The notes beneath the pieces were generated by a model. It made no database searches. It was not told where the DNA came from and was given only the letters and a program-made list of their open reading frames with translations. This document shows positions 57,111-64,000 of a stretch of 64,000 bases of DNA, in pieces; position 1 is the first letter of the stretch, and every line of letters starts with the position of its first letter. The translations under genes were made by a program, and so were the position numbers. The stretch is taken from contig OY726573.1 of NCBI GenBank assembly GCA_963383645.1, positions 21,666,345 through 21,730,344 on the forward strand, given 5' to 3'. The DNA comes from Muscardinus avellanarius (lineage: Eukaryota > Chordata > Mammalia > Rodentia > Gliridae).

Positions 57111-58600
57111 AAACATTTGTGTGTATGTGGTACTCAGGATTAAAGTCAGGAGTGTTCTACACCAGATCTATACTCCTATCCCTAATTTATTATTTTGTTT
57201 GTTTGTTGTGGTACTAGGGATTGAATCTAAGGGCATTCTACATCTGAACTACACTCCAGCCCTTTTTGTTATTTAGAAACAGGGTCTTGATAGGTTGTTT
57301 AGAGTCTCACTGTGTTGTTGAAACTGTCCTCGAACCTGCCATCCTCCTGTCTTAGCCTCCCTAGAACTGGGATTACAGGTGTGTGCCACTGTGCCCAGTT
57401 TCTTATTTTGAAACAGGGTCTTAACTAAGTTATTAAGGACCTCAAACTTGTTACTTTCCAGTTTCAGCCTCCCAAGTACTGGGATTACAGGAGTGCACCA
57501 CTATACCCAGCTGTAAAGAAAAATTTATTATTATTTTTTGTGATGCTAGAGATTGAACCCAGGGGCATTCTACCTTTGAGTTATACCCCCAGCCCTATAT
57601 TTTTCTTTTTTTTTGTGGTACTGGGGATGGAACCCATGGCCATTCTACCTCTGAGCTACACCTTCAGCCCTATTTTTCTTTATTTTGAAACCGGTTCTCA
57701 CTAGTTTGCAATGGGCTTAACTAAGTAGCGGAGGCTGTCTACTAACCATGATCCTTCAGTCTCAGCCTCCCAAATGCTGGGATTACAAGTGTGCACCACC
57801 ATGCCCGGCCTTATTCTTTGTTTTTAAGACAAGGTCTCACTAAGTTGAGTGGGCCTAAGTAGCTGAGGCTAGCCAGGAGCCATTATCCTCCTTTCTCAGC
57901 TTCCCAAGTACTGGGATTACAAAGTGTGTGTGCCACTACACCTTGCTCAAGAAATTTTTATTTATTTTTTAATTTTTTGCAGTACTGGGGATGGAACCCA
58001 GGGTCTACCTCCAAGCTACACTTCCAGCCCTATTTTTATTTTTTGTTTTTGAAACAGGGCCTTACTGAGTTGCAAAGGTCCTCATTAAGTAGTAGCTGAG
58101 GCCATCTACAAACTGATCTTCTGTGATTACAGGCATGCACCAACATGCCCGACTTCAGAAAAAATTTTATTGGGGGGGCTCTGGAGATGGAACCCAGAGG
58201 TATTTGACTTCAGAGCTATACCCTCTGCCCTATTTTTTATTCTTTATTTTGAAACAGGGTCTCACTAAGTTGCGGAGGGCCTCACTAAGTAGCTGAGGCT
58301 GTCTTCAAACTGAGATCCTCCTGTCTCAGCCTCCCGAACACTGGGATTACAAGTGTGCACCACCACACCTGGCTCAAAAAAAAATTTTTTTTTTTTTTTT
58401 TTTTTTTTTTGGTGGTACTGGGGTTCCTGGAAAAGCTTCTACCTCCAGGCTATACTCCCAGACCTATTTTATATTTTTATTTGGAAACAGGGTCTCTTAA
58501 GCCAGCAAGGCTGGCTCCGAACCAGCGCAATCCTCCTGTCTCCGCCTCCCAAGCGCAGGGATTACAAGCATGCACCACCACGCCTGGCCAAAAAATTTTT
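57110..58600 (-). mobile_element. SINE cluster, minus orientation
   Basis: Antisense copies 57125-57185, 57208-57395, 57397-57515, 57538-57600 (ID half), 57615-57815 (type I), 57817-57952, 57977-58155, 58172-58375 (type I) and 58411-58590 (type III, with T run and CCTGGAAAAGCTTC variant). Confidence 0.75.
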
Positions 58601-59255
58601 AAATACAGGTAAATGATATATTTTTTTTGCCATCTAGAGAAAAAACACATAATTTCTTAGCTTTTCCTGCATGTTTATGTAGAGTACAAGATTTATTTTG
58701 GAAATGTTTAATACTCATTAACCTAGGAAATCAAAAGAGTAATTCACACCTATTTTATTTTAGGATCTGATTGGAGAACTGGCATTCTAATTTCTTGGGT
58801 CAGCTCAGTTATATATATATATATATTTTTTTTTTTTTCTATAGCTCAGTTAGAGAATAGCACACCAGAAAATTAGAGAAATGGCGAGTTCAGAAAAAGT
58901 TAAACATCTAAGCTGGGCGTAGTGACGCACCCATGTAATCCCAGCATTCGGGAGGCTGAGACCAGAGGATCGTGGTTCGTGGACAGCCTCAGCTACTTAG
59001 TGAGGCCCTCTGCAACTCAATGAGACCCGGTTTCAAAATAAAGAATAAAAAATAGGGCAGGGGGTGTAGCTTGGAGGTCAAATGCCCCTGGGTTCCATCC
59101 CCAGACCGGCCCCCCCCAGAAAAAAATTAAACATCTAATAAACCAATCATTCTGAAAGATTTAATCTTTAGGTTTCAATGAGGAAACATTTTGAAACTTT
59201 GCTAAATCAGGGCATTGTAGATTAATTTGAGACCCTCTGAGGCAGAGAAAGTTCG

Positions 59256-59260
<5 letters not shown>
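58600..59260. mobile_element. Unique sequence with one type I SINE
   Basis: Unique 58600-58905, with a small (TA)n and T run at 58810-58840, and 59125-59255. A plus type I dimer occupies 58912-59122; its ID end is CCCCAGACCGGCCCCCCCC. Confidence 0.7.

Positions 59261-59308
<48 letters not shown>
59260..59308. repeat. (GT)n microsatellite
   Basis: About 24 GT units forming the tail of the antisense SINE on its right. Confidence 0.95.
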
Positions 59309-59311
<3 letters not shown>

Positions 59312-60398
59312 GAGAACGGAACACAGCGGGTATTCTACTTGTAAGCTACACCCCCAGCTCTATTTTTTTTTTTTTGGTGGTACTGGGGGTGGAACCCAGA
59401 GGCTTTCTACTTGTGGGCTATACTCCCAGACCCATTTTATATTTTATTTGGAAACAGGGTCTAAGTTGCTGAGAGCCTCACTAAGTAGCTGAGGCTGGCT
59501 TCGAACCTGTGTGATCCTCCTGTCTCAGCCTCCCAAGTTCAGGGATTACAAGCGTGCGCCACCATGCTCGGCCCAGCTCTATTTTTTATTCTTTATTTTG
59601 AAACAAGGTCTCACTAAATTGCTGCGGCCTCACTAAGTAGCTGAGGCTGGCTGCAAACTGATCCTCCTGTCTCAGCCTCCCAAGTACTGGGATTGCAAGT
59701 GTGTGCCACCAGGCTGGGCTTGAAAGCTGTTTTTGTTTGTTTCGTTTTGTTTTTAGTACCACACCCAGCTTGAAAGCTGGGTTTTAATGGAGTTTCTAGG
59801 TAGTAATTGTAGTGTTAATTTCTAGATTTGTGGTAATAGAGGTTCAAAGAGATGACGCCATCACCCCCCCAGCTGAAATTTAATTCTTCAACTTGTATCA
59901 TGAGCCTTTAAATTTCTAATTCCAGAGGTAGTGCCATTATGAAGGTTAGAAAACACTTTGGAGCCAGGTTTGGTGGCTCACGCTTATAATCCCCCCCCCC
60001 CCCCCCCGCGTGAGTGGCGGAGACAGGAGGATTGCACAGGTAAGAGACCCTGTTTCCAAATAAATAAAAAATATAAGATAGGGCTGGGAGTGTAGCCCGG
60101 AGGTAGAAGGGCTTCCAGGAACCCCAGTACCACAAAAAAAAAAAAAAAAAAAAAAAAGAAGAAGAAGAAAGAAAACACTTTGGACCTGGTTTTCTCTGGA
60201 TAGCATAGGCAGTGATTTAATCTAAAATGGTAGAGCGCACACTTGTAATCCCTGCACTTGGGAGGCGGAGACGGGGATTGCGCCGGTTGGAAGCCAGCCA
60301 TGGTAGTTTAAAAGACCCTGTTTCCAAATAAAAAAGAGTATTAAAAAAATAGGTCTGGGAATGTAGCCCAGTTTCCAGGAACCCCAGTACCACCAAAA

Positions 60399-60429
<31 letters not shown>

Positions 60430-60432
60430 AAT
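59309..60432. mobile_element. SINE cluster including a poly-C expansion
   Basis: Antisense ID half 59309-59365 split from its left half (59577-59722) by a type II copy (59374-59573). Unique 59725-59955. Plus type III 59962-60160 with a C17 run (59991-60007) where other copies have CCCCGCG. Plus type III 60225-60398 with an (AAAT)n tail to 60432. Confidence 0.75.
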
Positions 60433-60810
60433 GGTAGAGTTTTATTTTTGTGCTAGTGGGTGAATGTTTATCTGATAACCAATTAGTTCATTGTCTCATA
60501 TTATTATGGCAGAGAAAGCTTACTTTTTTGGCCTCATGGATATAACGATTTCCTATCTGTATGGTGGGCATCGTATAGTTCTGGGGGTTGCTGTGAGTGA
60601 CTTTTACCTCATTTATTCCTTACTTTTGTAAAGCAGTTTTGTAGTGTGAGCCTCATGTTACACTCTTTCACTCTGGATGCTTTTGAAAGTGTTTCTATGA
60701 ACTGAGGTTTAGCAACAAACAATGACAAGATTCCAGAGCATCTCCTTCTGAAAGAAGCAGCTCCAGATTGGCTTTTTTTTTTATAGGCCATAAGAAATAG
60801 GTTGGTGAAG
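60432..60810. other. Unique segment, SMG6 intron 8
   Basis: About 375 bp without a recognisable repeat or exon. Confidence 0.5.
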
Positions 60811-60998
60811 CCTGTCGTTGTGGCCCATGCTTGTAATCCCAGTACTTGAGAGGCTGAGACAGAGGACTGCAGGTTCCAGGACAGCCTCAGCAAGTAGTAA
60901 AACTCTCATCAGCCTAGCCAGACCCTGTTTCAAAATAAAAATCAAATGAGGCTGGGATGGACCTTGGAGGTAGAATGTCACTGGGTTTATTCCCCAGT

Positions 60999-61032
<34 letters not shown>

Positions 61033-61095
61033 TGGGCTGAGGGTATAGCTCTAAAGTAGAATGCCCCCCCCCCCGTACCAACAATCCCCAGTACC

Positions 61096-61145
<50 letters not shown>

Positions 61146-61252
61146 ATTTATGAATGTATGTATGTATGTATGTATGTATGTATGTATGTATGTATAGTCT
61201 TGGAGAGATTGCTGTCAGAAGTTAGCACCAGGACTTATGTTTGTTTTCTTCC

Positions 61253-61305
<53 letters not shown>

Positions 61306-61320
61306 TTGGTGTGTGGTAGT
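60810..61320. repeat. SINE followed by four adjacent microsatellites
   Basis: A plus older dimer (60812-60998) ends in (CA)n at 61000-61031. An ID half (61033-61100) with a C run then ends in poly-A, (TA)n at 61111-61148 and (GTAT)n at 61152-61197. After about 60 bp of unique sequence comes (CT)n at 61259-61299. Confidence 0.85.
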
Positions 61321-61575
61321 GGGGATTGAACCCAGGGGCGTTTAACATCCAAGCTACATCTCCAGCCCCATTTTATTATTCTTTTTTTATTGGTGTATTG
61401 TAGTCATGCATCTTAATATAGTACAAGATTTTTTATTTATTTATTTATTTAGGAAGAGGGTCTCACTAGATTGATGAGACTCACTACTTGCTGAGGCTGT
61501 CCTCGAACCTGCGATCCTCCTGTCTCAGCCTCCCAAGTACTGGGATTACAGGTGTGCTCCACTACACCTTGCTAG
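61315..61575 (-). mobile_element. Antisense SINE split by a tiny LINE-1 3' end
   Basis: The ID half (61315-61380) and the left half (from about 61450) of one older antisense dimer are separated by about 45 bp reading TATTGGTGTATTGTAGTCAT and on (61388-61433). That is the complement of the LINE-1-type 3' terminus seen at 52290-52325, so it is a severely 5'-truncated LINE-1 insertion. Confidence 0.65.
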
Positions 61576-61681
61576 GACTTGGGCTTTCAGGTAGTGATAA
61601 TGTGATGTATGCTATAAGGAGCAGGTCAAATAGACAAGGACTTGGGCTGCTTGCCTAGACAACTGCTAGATCCTAGGGCAA

Positions 61682-61741
<60 letters not shown>

Positions 61742-62600
61742 GTTCTCAAGGTACGCTGGCCCTTACTTAGACCATTAACACCCCATATGACCTTGGTCAC
61801 TAAACCACCCAGGGCTTTATTTTTATCCTGGCTGTTGGTTTTAAGATGTGAGGCTGGCTTCTTTCCTCTCACAGAGCAGAGTTCTCTAGGGGAAGAAACA
61901 GAATGCCAGGGTGCAGTCAAAGCTGGTTAGACACCAAAACCACACTCTTCATCTTTCTGGGCTTGAGACATGACATGAGCCATACTCAAACACCAGCTTC
62001 CACTCAGTGAAGAAGCCTTCTCAGCTACTCTCTTTATTTTTTGTATTTGTTTTGTATTTCTAAACAAGTAAAATGTGGAGGAAGGAAAGGTCTACCTTCC
62101 AGTCTGTGTTAGCTAGAATCTAATATTTTAAGAGTGAACATTTTCTTACAATCCAGCATTTCCCAATTTAAGGTTTTTTCATCTTCCCCCAGGGTGTTGA
62201 TGAGAACTCTCACAACTCACCAGGTCTCTCAGGAAGCCAGATTACCAACATATCCTGTTCGCGTGCATGTGTGCATTCTGTGTTACCCACAGGCCACTTT
62301 CCACCCCATGTGACCTTTAGTTACTGTTCGGAAAGTCAGGACCTAGATACCAGTCAGAATTTCCAGGCTTTGGTTTGGTTTAGACATTTTAGAAAATGTT
62401 AACAGCAGTAATTGTAAAGAGACTTTTTTAGTGGCACGCATGGCAAATAGGAAGTAATATATCCTGTACAGAGGAGGGAAAAGCATTTATGTGTGTACTC
62501 TTTCCAGGAATGTGTTTGAAAATGAACATTCAGAAGAAAACATGAAGCAGGCAGATGGGGAAGAGGTCAAACATACACCCCAATTCTGGAGCTCCCTTTT
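61575..62600. other. Longest SINE-free stretch in the window's intron 8
   Basis: About 1 kb with no SINE apart from a (GT)n of about 27 units at 61685-61739. Composition is balanced and contains no recognisable exon. In a region otherwise saturated with SINEs this suggests functional constraint or chance. Confidence 0.55.
61685..61739. repeat. (GT)n microsatellite
   Basis: About 27 perfect GT units, the longest dinucleotide GT array here. Confidence 0.95.
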
Positions 62601-63650
62601 TTTTGTACTGGGATTGAAACCAAGACCATTCTACCTCTAAGCCACATCCCCATCATCATCATCATCATCATCATCATCATTGTTATGTGTATGTGTATGT
62701 GTATGTATAATACTGGGGATTGAACTCAGGAACATTTTACTTCTGAGTCTATTTTTTTTACTTTTCACCAGGCTTATTTTTTTACTTTTTAATTTGTTTA
62801 AAATTTTTTTTTTTTTTAAAACAAGGTCTCACTAGGTTAATGAGAATCTCATTACATGTTGAAGCAGTCCTGAACCTGTGATCCTCCAGTCTCAGCCTCC
62901 CAAGTACTGGGAATATTGATGTGTGCCACCATGCTGAGTTTATTTTTATCTTTTTTTTTTTTTGGCCATACTGGGGATTATACCCAGGGGCATTCTACCT
63001 CTGAGCTTTATACACCCCCAGGCCTATTTTTTTATTCTTTATTTTGAAATAAGGTCTGAATAAGTTGCAGAGGGCCTCACTAAGTAGCTGAGGCAGACCT
63101 GGAACCTGTGATCCTCCTGTCTCAGCCTCCTAAATACTGGGATTATAGCCATGAGCCACCACTCTGACTTCACTTTTTTTTTTCTTTTTTTTTGGTGGTA
63201 CTGGGGTTCCTGGAAGCCCTTCTATCTCCGGGCTACACTCCCAGACCTATTTTTACATTTTTATTTAGAAACAGGGTCTCCTAAGCCAGCGCGCGCGATT
63301 GGCTTTGAACCTGTGCGGCTGGCTTCGAACCTGCGCGATCCTCCTGTCTCTGCCTCCCAAGTGCTGGGATTACAAGCTTGCACCACCACGCCCTGCGTTC
63401 CACTTTGTTTTTTTATCAGCAACTTTATTTATTTAAGTGTTTGGGAGGCTGAGATGGGAGGATCACAGCTTCCAAGGTTCAAGGACAGCCTCAGCTACCT
63501 AGGCCCTCCTCAACGTAGTGAGACCCTGTTTCAAAATAAAGAATAAAAAAAATAGGGCAGGAGGTATAGCTTGGAGGTCGAATGCCACTGGGCTCCATCC
63601 CCATACCTGCCAAAAAAAAAAAAAAAAAGAAATTTTATTTTTATTTTTAT
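62600..63650. mobile_element. SINE cluster at the right end
   Basis: Antisense ID piece 62608-62650 with (CAT)n 62651-62680; antisense ID 62712-62750; antisense older left half 62815-62940; antisense type I 62968-63172; antisense type III 63193-63397, whose middle has the TGGCTTTGAACCTGTGCGGC unit repeated; plus type I 63437-63632. Confidence 0.7.
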
Positions 63651-64000
63651 TTTTTTTAATTTTTTTTATTGGTGCACTGTATTTATACATCATAGTGGGA
63701 TACAAACTTTTGTAGACATACATGCACACATCACCCAGTAAGCCCCCACCCTATCCCCACCCCATTCTCTCCCCATCCCTTCTTCCCATGCTTGGCTTAG
63801 TGGTTGACATCTAGTATTATAGCAATTTATCCAAAATTAAAAATGATAATCTCACATAACAGTTTCATTTGTCTGATACCAAGCTTTTGATAACTTAAAG
63901 ATAACATTTCAATATTTCTTTTTGCTTTCTTACCAGAGAATATTTTTTTTCTATTTTTTTAGGTGAAACTATCATATATTTATATATTTATTTTTCAGAA
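63650..64000 (-). mobile_element. LINE-1 3' end, antisense, running off the window
   Basis: After a T-rich run, TATTGGTGCACTGTATTTAT, CATCATAGTGGGATACAAAC, ACACATCACCCAGTAAGCCC and a C-rich tract (CCCACCCTATCCCCACCCCA) are the complement of the LINE-1-type 3' end at 52190-52349, with the same block order. Sequence to the right is AT-rich and may be more LINE-1 or unique intron; the left boundary of homology is clear, the right is not. Confidence 0.65.

Noticed and set aside
1..64000. Very many tRNA-like blocks with A/B-box resemblance
   Set aside because: They are the ID-like halves of SINEs: degenerate, A-tailed and repeated many times. None can be supported as a functional tRNA gene.
63955..64000. 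TTATTTTTCAG|AA at the right edge as a possible SMG6 exon 9 acceptor
   Set aside because: The human protein continues Leu-Asn-Lys after exon 8, so the exon should begin with a Leu codon; AA does not fit and too little sequence remains.

Overview
The window is nuclear DNA of a mammal, most likely a squirrel-family rodent (squirrel or marmot type). Two observations support this. It carries two recognisable mammalian genes in a conserved head-to-head arrangement: SRR (serine racemase, minus strand) and SMG6/EST1A (nonsense-mediated decay endonuclease, plus strand), which are neighbours on human 17p13.3. It is also packed with a dimeric SINE, a 7SL/B1-like left half joined by an A-rich linker to a tRNA-Ala/ID-like right half. 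I equate this with the B1-dID type described in squirrels and dormice. By eye, well over half of the window is SINE sequence.

Layout. Positions 1-8321 are the 5' part of SRR intron 2 and are almost continuous SINEs. The first coding exon of SRR lies at 8322-8493 (minus) and ends exactly on the codon of the PLP-binding lysine, Lys56. Positions 8494 to about 18184 are SRR intron 1. A CpG island at about 17990-18760 is the shared SRR/SMG6 promoter, with a perfect NRF1-type palindrome, an ETS-type site and a YY1-type site over the SMG6 start codon. SMG6 runs rightward: exon 1 (CDS 18472-18559), exon 2 (24265-26017), exon 3 (27186-27378), exon 4 (28974-29084), exon 5 (38442-38548), exon 6 (38794-38872), exon 7 (41636-41746) and exon 8 (42095-42301). 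All splice sites are GT-AG and all phases join. Together they encode residues 1-883 of a protein that is about 1419 residues in human. The rest of the helical domain and the PIN nuclease domain lie beyond the right edge. From 42302 to 64000 the window is SMG6 intron 8.

Intron 8 holds the most unusual object in the window, an inserted element at about 50000-52349. It consists of about 2 kb of GC-rich tandem repeat (monomers of about 50 bp in a 396-bp, 8-monomer higher-order unit), then about 370 bp ending in a LINE-1-type 3' end with G-rich tract, AATAAA and A-rich tail. It is flanked by a 14-bp target-site duplication and splits a SINE. This layout resembles hominoid SVA/LAVA composite retrotransposons, but its parts look unrelated.

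SINE subtypes, as used in the entries: type I has the linker TTTCAAAATAAAGAATAAA and a tRNA half ending in a GAATGCCCCTGGGTTCC-like block. Type II has the linker TTTCCAAATAAAATATAAA with AGAAAGCCTCTGGGTTCCACC. Type III has a short GCTGGCTTAAGAGACC block and a tRNA half with GGGCTTCCAGGAACCCC. Type III copies look the most alike and are probably the youngest. Splice-junction coordinates come from reading the sequence; protein comparisons are with human SMG6 and SRR as remembered, without a database search.
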